Assembly: GCF_010365865.1 (NCBI RefSeq)
Contig: NZ_CP048020.1
Location: 1,364,001-1,428,000 of the forward strand
Direction: 5' to 3'
Source of the DNA: Treponema vincentii
GTDB lineage: Bacteria > Spirochaetota > Spirochaetia > Treponematales > Treponemataceae
Length of the DNA stretch: 64,000 bases
Shown here: positions 18,345 to 26,735 of the stretch, piece by piece
Layout: every line of letters starts with the position of its first letter
How positions within the stretch are numbered: the first letter of the stretch is position 1
Made by a program: the position numbers and the translations under genes
Notes under the pieces: generated by a model
The model's database searches: none
Told to the model about the DNA's origin: nothing
What the model saw: only the letters and a program-made list of their open reading frames with translations

Positions 18345-18620
18345 TTATTTAAACACACCATAAATAAAAATACCTCCGACAATAGCAAAGAAAATACCGC
18401 CTACAAAACCTATTATGCGGGCAACAGGACGGCCAAAATAACGACTTATCTGTCCCATTCCCCATTTACTTTGATAGTGAGCGTCCGGCGCATACAGCCA
18501 ATCCCAATCTCTGATGGCGCCTATAATGAGGCAAACTCCGAAAACAAAAACCACAACCGCTATTATTTTTCCGAAAATAGCAGGATTATTTTTTATCCAT
18601 TGCTCAATACGCTCGTCCAT
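18345..18620 (-). CDS. Imm17-like membrane immunity protein
   Basis: 91 residues: an N-terminal amphipathic stretch (ERIEQWIKNNP), a helix (about 17-37), the loop DWDWLYAPDAHY, then FGRPVARIIGFVGGIFFAIVGGIF. Two membrane helices with the NWDWLY-like loop match Imm17, a small family of inner-membrane immunity proteins to polymorphic toxins. No partner toxin is adjacent. Family assignment is from pattern memory. Confidence 0.6.
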   Translation of the reverse strand: MDERIEQWIKNNPAIFGKIIAVVVFVFGVCLIIGAIRDWDWLYAPDAHYQSKWGMGQISRYFGRPVARIIGFVGGIFFAIVGGIFIYGVFK

Positions 18621-18656
18621 AGTTTACCACCTCCTCTTGTCCCATTTTTCTAAAGA

Positions 18657-19307
18657 TTATTGAATAATTTCTAAACCATGTAAATATGCAAATTTGATTA
18701 AACTTGCACCGTAAAAGTCTTCAAAATGCAAATCGATGTTTTCTTTTGGAATTTCTTTTAATGAGTTATAAAACGAAATATATTTTTTCTTTAACTTATT
18801 TTCTTTGATAACTTTATTAAAGTATCTTTCAGCCGGCTCTTTACCGCCAAAATAGTAGATATAGTAGAGCAAAGCATACCCTTTTAATGAGCCGTTTAAA
18901 ATTCTTTCGATATTTTTATTTGTATCTTCAAAGTCTGCAAATAAAGGCATAATGTGTTTATGTAATAATCCCGTAATTTGCGTTACGGTATCTTTATAGC
19001 TTGCTCCGGCCAACTGCCACCAAGCACCCGTTTTTCTTCCGGCTAAAGAACTAAGCTCTCCGCCGTAAATAATTCCCTCACCGGTTTTTCCTGCTTTTTT
19101 CATAGCCTTTGAATAAATGTTGATATGCGGGATAAACTCAACATTAGATTCACAATTGTATTTATTAGCTTGAAAATATATTTCAAAGATAATGTCTTTG
19201 TTATTTGCAATTTTTCGTAAAGTCTTTCCTTTACCTAACACTTTAAAGTCAGGGAAATTGCGTGCTATTTCTTGCCATGCTTTTTCGCAAAGTTCTCTTG
19301 GTTTCAT
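18657..19307 (-). CDS. putative immunity protein, DUF4304-like N-terminus
   Basis: 216 residues. The N-terminal half (ELCEKAWQEIARNFPDFKVLGKGKTLRK, split here only by wording, followed by FEIYFQANKYN) has the helix plus beta-sheet pattern of DUF4304-type proteins, and a helical C-terminal half ends LIKFAYLHGLEI. A close paralogue with the same ending (MAYLQGL) lies at 20432-21100 but carries a stop codon. Two related copies in one island fit repertoire diversification. Biochemical function unknown. Confidence 0.6.
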   Translation of the reverse strand: MKPRELCEKAWQEIARNFPDFKVLGKGKTLRKIANNKDIIFEIYFQANKYNCESNVEFIPHINIYSKAMKKAGKTGEGIIYGGELSSLAGRKTGAWWQLAGASYKDTVTQITGLLHKHIMPLFADFEDTNKNIERILNGSLKGYALLYYIYYFGGKEPAERYFNKVIKENKLKKKYISFYNSLKEIPKENIDLHFEDFYGASLIKFAYLHGLEIIQ

Positions 19308-19334
19308 AACTTCCTCCTAAAAACTCATTTTCGT

Positions 19335-19488
19335 CATCTTTTTTTTGTATAGTATTTAATCTTTGAACCGTCTAAATAATTTGGGAACACTTTTAACCCC
19401 TATTAACTATATTATATAAGTCTTCATCAAAAAATCCGTTTTTCTGTTTAGACACAAACCGAATGTATGCTTCTCTTAATTCCTCTTC
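19335..19488 (-). repeat. duplicated toxin-tail/immunity-head junction, copy 2
   Basis: 19335-19415 matches 17940-18020 and 19417-19488 matches 18224-18295. In copy 2 the two blocks are adjacent, in copy 1 they are separated by about 200 bases of other coding remnant. After the toxin stop, the MFPNYLDG head runs only about a dozen codons before it is lost. Confidence 0.75.
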
Positions 19489-19767
19489 TTGTTCCGTCTT
19501 TTCATTTTGGAGAACTGATTTTTCATATTTATTCTCACTATTAAGATAATATTGTTTTTGTATTTCTTCTTTTTTTCTACCTTGAAGATAACCTATATTC
19601 CTCAAAATTTCTTGACTACAATCCAAATCAAACACATCTACCCAAGCATTTTGATTTTTGACATGCCCATACAATGTTGGGTTTCCACCCGCCAATGTTC
19701 CACCAAAGGCTAAAAAAGAAAACAAAAAACGCCTCGATTGAAACGCGTGTGAATTATATAATTTCAC
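19393..19767 (-). CDS. orphan Rhs/polymorphic-toxin C-terminal tip
   Basis: 124 residues. The segment GGNPTLYGHVKNQNAWVDVFDL matches in type the conserved Rhs junction NPxxYGYVxDPNxxxDPLGL, after which the variable toxin domain begins; that segment spans residues about 27-48. The following 75 residues (CSQEILRNIGYLQGRKKEE onward) would be the toxin or its remnant. There is no Rhs barrel upstream; a GTG start (19767) lies inside the end of the preceding immunity-like gene. Expression as a free toxin fragment is uncertain; a displaced orphan tip is most likely. Confidence 0.6.
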   Translation of the reverse strand: MKLYNSHAFQSRRFLFSFLAFGGTLAGGNPTLYGHVKNQNAWVDVFDLDCSQEILRNIGYLQGRKKEEIQKQYYLNSENKYEKSVLQNEKTEQEEELREAYIRFVSKQKNGFFDEDLYNIVNRG

Positions 19768-20356
19768 CTATTTCTAAGAATACAACATTTTCATAATTGT
19801 TGTTTTTACAAAACTCTTTTACTCGTTCTGTACACAATAAAAAACCAGAGTTTGTAAGGGTAAAGAAGTCAAAGTCGCCGATTACATCAGAACTAAAAAA
19901 CAATCCTTTTCCTTGCTCTCTTGGAATAATGACATCGCCTCTTAAATCTGCAACTCCTATTATTTCTTCTATCCCCCGTTCACTCCTTATTATCGTACTT
20001 TGAGGAAGACAGTCGAAACTTATCGGACTAAAAAAAGCGGTTAAGGGAATAGCTTCCTTGGGTAGCCATTTTAAACGTCTGATTTCTTTTGCGTTTAACT
20101 CTTTATCTGTTTTATTGTATCTCAATTCCACACTTTTCAGCTCTTTGAAATTTTCTTTTAACAATTTAAAAATCGAGTCCTTACAGACATTTATCGCATA
20201 GCAAAAAACAAAATCACCAATTTTATCTCCACCGCTACACCAATCATCCCACCAAACATCCAAAACATCAACTTCTTTAATGTTTTGTTTATTACTTGGT
20301 CGAAGAATGGCAAAACTATCTTTTCCCGCATAGCTCGTTATATTATATATTTTCAT
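19754..20356 (-). CDS. Imm11/DUF1629-like immunity protein
   Basis: 200 residues. The C-terminal part (GDFDFFTLTNSGFLLCTERV, then VVFLEIGEI) matches the general DUF1629/Imm11 ending in which a conserved 'sees gene as cut-off strand' pattern of F-L-S-ER is followed by a final strand. The N-terminus MKIYNITSYAGKDSF is the usual beta-strand start. It overlaps the Rhs-tip frame by 14 bases, so an immunity gene directly precedes a toxin tip, although whether they are cognate is unknown. Confidence 0.5.
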   Translation of the reverse strand: MKIYNITSYAGKDSFAILRPSNKQNIKEVDVLDVWWDDWCSGGDKIGDFVFCYAINVCKDSIFKLLKENFKELKSVELRYNKTDKELNAKEIRRLKWLPKEAIPLTAFFSPISFDCLPQSTIIRSERGIEEIIGVADLRGDVIIPREQGKGLFFSSDVIGDFDFFTLTNSGFLLCTERVKEFCKNNNYENVVFLEIGEII

Positions 20357-20431
20357 TTTTTACACTTCAGTTTATATTTATCTATTCCAAATTCTTTTGT
20401 TAATTTATCCCTTATATTCAATTATCGGATA

Positions 20432-21100
20432 TCACTTCAATCGTAATCCCTGCAAATACGCCATTTTAAATTCCCCGGCTCCGACAAATTCATTGTATTT
20501 AGGATCGATTTCATTTTCATTCATATTCAATAAGGTATTATATAATTTCATATATTGCCATTTGTACCGGCTTTGGTTTATCTTCGTTTGGAATACTCGC
20601 TCTGCCGTTTCTTTTCCTCCGAATACAAGAAAATATGATAATGAAATATCAAAGTCCTGCTTGATGCCGTATTCGATAATTTCGTCCGGCGATTTACAAA
20701 AGACATCGAACAACGGAAGTACCGTATCGGTAAGGTTTTTTTATATTTCAGAAACTGTCCGTGCATAATTGGTTTTTGCAAGATCCCATGTTTTATATTC
20801 AGGGCCGAGGATATAGCAAAGCTGTTTTCCCCAAACTATTCCGGTGCAATATTCGTTTTTATAGGCTTTAATATCAAATATTTTTACGGCTTTTGAATAC
20901 ACAGTGATATGCGGAATGATGGTAACGGAATTTTCATCATTATAGTGTGAGGATTGAAAATACAGCTGCAACGTAATATCCTTATTCGGTTTTTTTGAAA
21001 CGGTTTGTCCTTTTTGGACCGCTTTAAATCCATGCGGAATTAAGACCTCCGCTATCTCGTTGCAGCCCTTTAAAAACAATGCCCTCGGTTTTTCACTCAT
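20432..21100 (-). pseudogene. paralogue of the 18657 gene interrupted by one stop codon
   Basis: Reading from ATG 21100 (AGAGGG eight bases upstream) the frame runs KPNKDITLQLYFQSSHYN to YARTVSEI, meets TAA at 20741-20743, and continues in the same frame with KNLTDTVLPLFDVF to the end MAYLQGLRLK. Aligned with the intact paralogue at 18657-19307, the stop replaces a single residue, and flanking residues match (TVTQI/TVSEI, PLF/PLF). A nonsense mutation beside a seven-A run, so a very recent inactivation or a base-calling error. Confidence 0.75.
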
Positions 21101-21220
21101 AAAATACACCCTCTGTATCGTTCAATATATGTACCGATACTTTTAAACTTTATCATACTCATGGTTCGTCCGTGCTATACAACAACATATCTAAAACATT
21201 ACCGGTTTTAATTAGAATAA

Positions 21221-21796
21221 TCACCAAACGCTCGTAAAATCTGAAAATTGAGATATATTTTTTAGAAATATATCCTCATAGTGAACTTTCGTATTTTTGA
21301 TGCGTATAAATCCAAAACCTGTATCATCATGAGGATAAGCAATAAATCCTAATTCATCAAAACCAAAAAAACAATGCCCGTCAATTCCTTCATCCATCAT
21401 CATTAATAAAGAGAACATAGATATAATATCATAATCCGTAGTGAGAAATTTTTTGAATCCTAAAGATAAGCAATTATCATTATCATAAATAGAAGCACTA
21501 ATTGTTCTTATATATCCAAAATCAATTAAATATTTTTCTATGTATTTTATGTAATTGTTTATGTTGCTGTTATTTAGATTATATTCTTTTACTTTGAAAA
21601 CATTAGAGACTATGATTATATTATTTGTATATTTTCTAAAAAAATGCATAAAATACCTGACTATTTTATTTGCACGAAAAATAGTGAAAGGTTTATTTCT
21701 TCTGCAATATCCTTTCCAGCCTTTACTATCGGTATAAGAATTCAAATTTACCAATTCTTGAATATTAAAATTTGTGTTATTCATTATCGTGTTCAT
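21221..21796 (-). CDS. putative immunity protein, unknown family
   Basis: 191 residues, extremely Asn/Ile-rich and AT-rich even for the island (MNTIMNNTNFN, NLNNSNINNYIKYIEKYL). The C-terminal half contains FFGFDELGFIAYPHDDTGFG, vaguely like DUF3885-type proteins where a Y-DDRG motif occurs. Composition unlike neighbours suggests separate transfer. Start uncertain between two ATG codons four residues apart. No function is recognised. Confidence 0.5.
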   Translation of the reverse strand: MNTIMNNTNFNIQELVNLNSYTDSKGWKGYCRRNKPFTIFRANKIVRYFMHFFRKYTNNIIIVSNVFKVKEYNLNNSNINNYIKYIEKYLIDFGYIRTISASIYDNDNCLSLGFKKFLTTDYDIISMFSLLMMMDEGIDGHCFFGFDELGFIAYPHDDTGFGFIRIKNTKVHYEDIFLKNISQFSDFTSVW

Positions 21797-21850
21797 CTAT
21801 CTACTTTCTATACCCCGCATCTACTTGTATCATCAAGATAGGCGAAACAA

Positions 21851-22489
21851 TCATAAATCTTCCATCAGTTTTTGGTAATACTTCTCTAATTGTTTTATAT
21901 TCCGTGCTCTTTTTAAAGAATCGGCATCATTTTTATCCGTATAGGTCAGCCATTTATTATATAAGTCATATAAAATTTTCTGTCCGGTTTCGGTTAAATC
22001 GAGATTCGTATATAAGAGTTTTATCATTCGGCCTTCTCTGTCTACAGGATTTTCCTTTATCAGCTTTTTTTCATAGGCAAAATTAAGAAATGTAAGATTT
22101 TCTTCATATAGTTTATAAATGGTTCCGGGATAGCCTCTATAACTTTGAAATAAAAATCCTATATCAATGACCACTTCTTTTAGAAAATATAATTCACGAT
22201 AGACATAATGTATGATTTTTTCAAGGTTCTCCTTATCTTCAAGATTTGTAACTTCAATGAATTGATAATACTTCCAATTAAATAAATTTATCGTTTTAAA
22301 ACAAGGCAGTATATTCTCCGTTTTTTCAAAAGTTGGTGCATAAAGGACATAAAACTTTTCCTGATACAGCACTCCGATTCGTTTCCCCGACACAAGTACA
22401 ATATACTCTTCAAAAATAGCCTCCAGTGAAAAATTATTTATTCCTTTGCATTGTTTTTCCATATATTGAGCAAATTTTTTAGTAGTCAT
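21851..22489 (-). CDS. TfoX-N-like domain protein
   Basis: 212 residues. The first 85 (KKFAQYMEKQCKG, then FEEYIVLVSGKRIGVLYQEK and YVLYAPT) follow the TfoX/Sxy N-terminal pattern of helix, strand 'Y-GK-G-' and strand. The C-terminal half is helical and charged without recognised motif. Full TfoX regulates competence in gamma-proteobacteria, but stand-alone TfoX_N domains are widespread and of unknown role. In this setting an immunity role is possible. Confidence 0.45.
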   Translation of the reverse strand: MTTKKFAQYMEKQCKGINNFSLEAIFEEYIVLVSGKRIGVLYQEKFYVLYAPTFEKTENILPCFKTINLFNWKYYQFIEVTNLEDKENLEKIIHYVYRELYFLKEVVIDIGFLFQSYRGYPGTIYKLYEENLTFLNFAYEKKLIKENPVDREGRMIKLLYTNLDLTETGQKILYDLYNKWLTYTDKNDADSLKRARNIKQLEKYYQKLMEDL

Positions 22490-22669
22490 TTATTTCCTCT
22501 CTCCTAATCCGAACATAAGCCATATCCGGTTCTAATGTATCAAATTATACACGATTTTACGGTATTTTTCTATCCTTTAAAAAGCGTAAAAACAGCTATT
22601 CTTATTATAGAAAAAAACGATTAAAAATGATATAATATAAACAATATTTAATTGGTGAAGGGCTTTTAC
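22490..22669 (+). promoter_or_regulatory. divergent upstream region with possible promoter
   Basis: Between the minus-strand TfoX-like gene and the plus-strand block. A TATAAT at 22631-22636 could be a -10 box for plus-strand transcription; no convincing -35 box is seen. GAAGGG at about 22657-22662 precedes the ATG at 22670. Confidence 0.35.
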
Positions 22670-22726
22670 ATGGCAAAAGAAACAAATACTTTAGAAACTG
22701 ATGTTTCTTTAACTGTTGCATTTTAA
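22670..22726 (+). CDS. 18-residue leader peptide or truncated gene start
   Basis: ATG 22670 follows GAAGGG and encodes MAKETNTLETDVSLTVAF before TAA at 22724-22726. The last six codons lie in the ACTGTTGCATTTTAAGG repeat end of the adjacent hairpin element, so the original gene start was probably cut off when the element arrived. It may now act only as an upstream reading frame. Confidence 0.35.
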   Translation: MAKETNTLETDVSLTVAF

Positions 22727-22880
22727 GGAAGGTTTATTTTCAGCCGCTAAAATGGCGCGGCTGAAAAACACGTCAAGTTTGCTTTGTGCAAACTTGCGGA
22801 TTATATGTGCGCATTCTGCGCACGAATGCAACAGTCTCCAAAATTGATATTTTGTTCGACTGTTGCATTTTAAGGAAGGT
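22712..22880 (+). repeat. hairpin leader element (locus L3) flanked by 22-bp direct repeats
   Basis: Direct repeats 22712-22733 and 22859-22880 (both ending TTTTAAGGAAGGT, containing the ribosome site) enclose four hairpins: TTTTCAGCCGC/GCGGCTGAAAA (22737-22767), CAAGTTTGC-TTTGT-GCAAACTTG (22774-22796), GTGCGC-ATTCT-GCGCAC (22807-22823) and AATGCAACAGT pairing with ACTGTTGCATT (22826-22870). The period is 147 bases. The right-hand repeat provides the Shine-Dalgarno for the gene at 22886. Confidence 0.85.
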
Positions 22881-22885
22881 ATGAA

Positions 22886-23455
22886 ATGGCACGATACGAA
22901 CTTGGCGCAATTTACGAAATAGATGCAGGCGAAAAATCCTATTATGCCCGCCTTTTAAATTGCGATTTATACGGAGTATTCGCCCCCCTTTCCGGTAAAA
23001 TATCCGAAGAAGCATTTGAAAATACACCATATCGCCTGTATATTTCTACCGGTAGCTATGCAGTAAAACGAGGCTTTTGGAAAAAGCTTTTTCCTTCGCC
23101 CGATAAAACGGATATTGAACGCTGGAGCCGCCCTCTGCATTTAGTTGTATTTACACCTTGGGACATTGAGGGGGCACTCAACCGTCGAACTTCATTTGAC
23201 AAATGCGGCCATACTGAAATACTTGATGAAAAAACATATATTCAATGCCTTAAACAGGGCTTTATTTCAATCATTCAACCTATGTACGAAAAAATCCCTC
23301 AGTTCCTCAATAATTATTACGATGATTGGCCTGCAAGTGAAATTTACAGCGACGTTCTAACAGGAATCGGCGCGGCAGAATATCAACAAAAACAAATGAG
23401 CAATTTAAAGAAATTGGGATTTGATATTTATGAATATCAGCATAAGAGGGGCTAG
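22886..23455 (+). CDS. Imm26-like immunity protein
   Basis: 189 residues. Starts YELGAIYEIDAGEKSYYARLLNCDLYGVFAPLSGK: here positions about 4-38 show the Imm26 layout, a 'G-i-f-i' strand, an 'Y-ArlL' strand and a short strand with 'aPL'. A basic segment (GFWKKLFPSPDK) and a helical C-terminus follow. Translation depends on the AAGGAAGG in the end of the L3 hairpin element. First gene of a plus-strand block running to 27.8 kb. Confidence 0.5.
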   Translation: MARYELGAIYEIDAGEKSYYARLLNCDLYGVFAPLSGKISEEAFENTPYRLYISTGSYAVKRGFWKKLFPSPDKTDIERWSRPLHLVVFTPWDIEGALNRRTSFDKCGHTEILDEKTYIQCLKQGFISIIQPMYEKIPQFLNNYYDDWPASEIYSDVLTGIGAAEYQQKQMSNLKKLGFDIYEYQHKRG

Positions 23456-23464
23456 GTAAAAACC

Positions 23465-24323
23465 ATGGTAAAAGCATATCCGTTAATATTGGAAAATACG
23501 ACCTTTGTAAGTCATTGTATAGTCGGAATATATCCGCTAAAAGATAAAATAGCGGTTGTTCACTGTGCTTTCAATCATGCCGATAAAGAAAAAAATAGTG
23601 CAGAAAAGTGCATATGGACTTATATCCTGCTCGATGTTTTTTCTAAAGATTTTACCGAGCATACTAAGAGCCATCTTATATATCATCAAGAAGAAATTGT
23701 CTATCAAAGAGATGCGGCTTGTTATATAAAAGATGGTAGATTCTTATTGAATACTAGAAAGTATAAAGGTCTTGATTCTTCAATATCAAAGCTGATAGAA
23801 ATATCCGATACTAATCTCGTTGAACTCGGAAAATCACCTGAACCTATTGATAAAATATATAATGACGGTAAAACATATTACTTTGATGAATCTGAAATAT
23901 ATATGTTTTCACAATATATAATGGCATGTAAAAATAGTAAATCAAAAGAAATAATATGGAAGCTGAAATTAGGTTCATATCTTTATACTGAAGTAAAAGA
24001 AGAAAATGGTGTGTTATATTTTGGAACCGCCGGGCACGGAGGAAGGTTTTTTGCCGTGAATATAGATGACGGCAGTCTCCTTTATAGTTATAAAACAGGC
24101 GGAACTGAAAACTTTATACAGTATAAGGATTACATCTTGCTTGCCGATATAAAAAACAAGCCAATATTGTTAAATAAAAAAAAACGGTACGGAATTTAAA
24201 AAAATAGATTTTAATAATTTTCAAATTACAGCAGATCAACAAATGATTGTAATTGATGATACTTTGTACACAATAGCTTTTAATGATAATACAGTTTATG
24301 CGGTATGCACTGATTTAGTATAA
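23465..24323 (+). pseudogene. beta-propeller-like island protein, frameshifted
   Basis: The first frame (to 24199) has propeller-type strands, for instance ENGVLYFGTAGHGGRFFAVN followed by DDGSLLYSY, a PQQ/WD-like pattern. It goes out of frame in a nine-A run near 24176-24184. The next frame carries on with NGTEFKKIDFNNFQIT and ends DNTVYAVCTDLV at a stop 24321-24323, which is the expected closing strand. One base restores about 285 residues. Related propeller-like proteins lie at 52441 and 55754. Homopolymer error or decay. Confidence 0.6.
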
Positions 24324-24343
24324 TTAATATAAGGAGAAATAAA

Positions 24344-24883
24344 ATGCTTACATTGAAAGAATTAATTAAAAATCAAAAAAAATTTAATGAAAGCTTCTTT
24401 GTGGAAGTTTCGAGTAAACTATGGAAAATTGGAGAAATAGAAGAAATTAAAAATCAAACCGATGAGGATTTATTCCTTTTTCATATTGCCGTTAACATCA
24501 TCGGAAATTGGAAGGGAGATGGTTGGTGGGAATTTATCTGTAATTATCCGCAGCTTATCCGTTATGTTCCTGACACATTGGCAGCATTAAAATTATCCGA
24601 TATGAAAACAGCTTTTGAAAACGTGATAAAATGTTTCCCTGAAAATACGGTTTTTGAATATTCGAGCACCTATGTAGATACGGTCAATTTTCTTCAAAAT
24701 GTCAGATTCAAAATAAGCGATACATATTTAAATTCGATTCCTGCAGATAAGAGAAAAGAAATGTCCGAGGCGTTACATAAAAGCATTGACGACCTTGAAT
24801 CCTTGACGGATAAACGCTGGGCTTATGATGCAAAAGATGACGGCTGGTCGGATGTAATTAATTTTATCGGAGAAAAGGAATAA
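24344..24883 (+). CDS. putative DUF4375/DMP19-like immunity protein
   Basis: 179 helical residues. NIIGNWKGDGWWEFICNYP then VPDTLAALKLSDMKTAFENV parallels the DMP19/DUF4375 motif in which a short loop precedes 'ff-N' and a helix 'alea-g'. The clearer member of that family is the gene at 53253. ATG 24344 follows AAGGAG. Placed in a co-directional block with 9-20 base gaps. Function unknown; DMP19 homologues were described as DNA-mimic or regulator-binding proteins in Neisseria. Confidence 0.5.
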   Translation: MLTLKELIKNQKKFNESFFVEVSSKLWKIGEIEEIKNQTDEDLFLFHIAVNIIGNWKGDGWWEFICNYPQLIRYVPDTLAALKLSDMKTAFENVIKCFPENTVFEYSSTYVDTVNFLQNVRFKISDTYLNSIPADKRKEMSEALHKSIDDLESLTDKRWAYDAKDDGWSDVINFIGEKE

Positions 24884-24891
24884 CAGAGAAA

Positions 24892-25541
24892 ATGATAATG
24901 CAGTATATCGGAGAATTAACAACATACGGTTACGGAATGGCTATTATTCCTATTGATTTGCTTACGGAATATCTTGCTTCAAAAAAATGCAGGGCAAAGA
25001 AGCTTTTAAGCTATCTGCAAAAGAACTTCGAGCTTTTTCTGGAGCTTGTAGAAAAAGGCAAGCTTGTCCCATTTTATCGTATCAATTCTTTTGAATATCA
25101 TATATTCGCCTCTATAAATGAAGAAACTGTCATACCTAAAGGATTTAAAGAAATATGCAAGTTTGAAAAATTTTATCTTGAAGTGGGCGATTTAAATAAA
25201 ATATGTTTTTCCTGCTTCGATGATTTGGACTATGATTTTGAAAATATCAAAAAAAAAATATTACAGATCACACGGAATATATTAAAACCGGTCCGAAAGA
25301 AATTATGGAGCCGTATAATTATCGTTTAGGTTTTGATATACCCAAAGGAAAATATGAATTCGATCTTATAGGCTTGGAAAAAATAGAGAAAACTGAAAGA
25401 GAAAGCAAGAATTATGGTTATGCTTTTGTGTTCAAAAAGAATGAAAATGCCGTAAATAATAATTTGACAAAATGTGATAATGAAGATGATACTTATAAAT
25501 TTAATGTACCGAAAAAAATACATGAATTATTTAAAGATTAA
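24892..25541 (+). pseudogene. island protein of unknown family, frameshifted in a poly-A run
   Basis: The first frame runs to about residue 120 (FDDLDYDFENIKK) and is broken at ten consecutive A (about 25249-25258). The other frame continues with NITDHTEYIKTGPKEI, then EPYNYRLGFDIPKGKYEFD, to the stop at 25541. Joined, it gives about 215 residues without recognised domain. Fifth homopolymer-associated frameshift in the window. Confidence 0.55.
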
Positions 25542-25589
25542 AAGAGAGGTGCTTAACACTTCGAGAAATAGGTAAACAAGGATTTAATT

Positions 25590-26654
25590 ATGATAACAAT
25601 CGGAAACATCGGAAGATTTGAATCTATACCGCAAATTTTAAACGATGTACTAAATGAAAATATTTCTGCATTGGAAGAACATCTATTAAACGGGTGGAAG
25701 CTTAATAAAGCAATCAGAGTCGGCAAATACACCGAACTCTCTCCTTTGGATTTTGCATTGATAATGGAAAAATTTCAATCTATAAAATGGCTGACGGAAA
25801 AAGGAGCAAACCTTAATGTAAAGGAGCATCCAAGTTTTCTTCTCGCAGTGAGATATTGTAATGAAGAGGTAATAAGGTTTCTTGTTTCCCATGATGCAAA
25901 GATAGATGTAGTAAACAATGTAGATTCGGAAGCTTTTTTAGAAGCGTACTATGGTAAACGCTTTGACAATTTTTCGATTATACAAGAACTTGGGCATACC
26001 GCAGCTAAATACGGCGGACAGCTCTTGCGTCACGCGGTTTCTGACCGTAATTATAAAACTCTGGAATTTCTAATTGAACACGGAGCAGATATTAATTACA
26101 ATAAGTCCGATATGGTATATTCCAATCAACCGACTCCATTGTGTGTAGCTGCAAGATATGTTGATTTGGAAATGTGTACATTTTTAGTAAAGCATGGAGC
26201 GGACGTTACGATTGCCGAAAAAAACGGAATGCGTCCATATAGCATAGCCTTGGAAAAAGGCGATGAGGAAATGCCAGAATATTTTAAATCATTAGAGCCT
26301 TCCGAGTTTCATCAAACACAAAATAAATTAGATGAATTAAAACCGTATAAATTGCCAAAGAGAATAATTGAATTTTTAACCGGTGAAAACCTACACTTTG
26401 ATTTAGCGGATTCCGACTTTGGATATATTGAGTTCTTTAAACTGATTGATACTATTCCATTTAAATTCGGCCGACAAAAATTATTAAGACTTTCCCGCTC
26501 TCTCGGAGATTACAGTCACATTTATATTGTGTGGAACCCGAAAACAAAAAAGATTGCAAGCTATGATATGGAACATGAGGAGCTCATCGATTTGGCAACC
26601 TTTGATGATTTTATAGAAGATATGACAAAGTATATGAACCGGATTTTTGAATAA
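25590..26654 (+). CDS. ankyrin repeats fused to a SUKH (SMI1/KNR4-like) domain
   Basis: 354 residues. Ankyrin repeats occupy about 25-235 (SPLDFALIMEKFQSIKWLTE, FLIEHGADIN, TPLCVAARYVD, FLVKHGADVTIAEKNG). The C-terminal 90 residues (IYIVWNPKTKKIASYDMEHE, then FDDFIEDMTKYM) match the end of SMI1/KNR4 proteins, the SUKH superfamily of immunity proteins against nuclease and deaminase toxins. The fusion suggests a two-part binding surface. A second ankyrin protein is at 41875. Confidence 0.7.
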   Translation: MITIGNIGRFESIPQILNDVLNENISALEEHLLNGWKLNKAIRVGKYTELSPLDFALIMEKFQSIKWLTEKGANLNVKEHPSFLLAVRYCNEEVIRFLVSHDAKIDVVNNVDSEAFLEAYYGKRFDNFSIIQELGHTAAKYGGQLLRHAVSDRNYKTLEFLIEHGADINYNKSDMVYSNQPTPLCVAARYVDLEMCTFLVKHGADVTIAEKNGMRPYSIALEKGDEEMPEYFKSLEPSEFHQTQNKLDELKPYKLPKRIIEFLTGENLHFDLADSDFGYIEFFKLIDTIPFKFGRQKLLRLSRSLGDYSHIYIVWNPKTKKIASYDMEHEELIDLATFDDFIEDMTKYMNRIFE

Positions 26655-26735
26655 TAACTGATAATGAGAAAAAAGCTTAATGAATATAAAATGCATAGAC
26701 AGATATTTCTATAATATAGATGAGGAGATGATAGA

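Noticed and set aside
18276-18653. 125-codon plus-strand frame over the Imm17-like gene
   Set aside because: Antisense to a recognisable immunity family with typical membrane topology.
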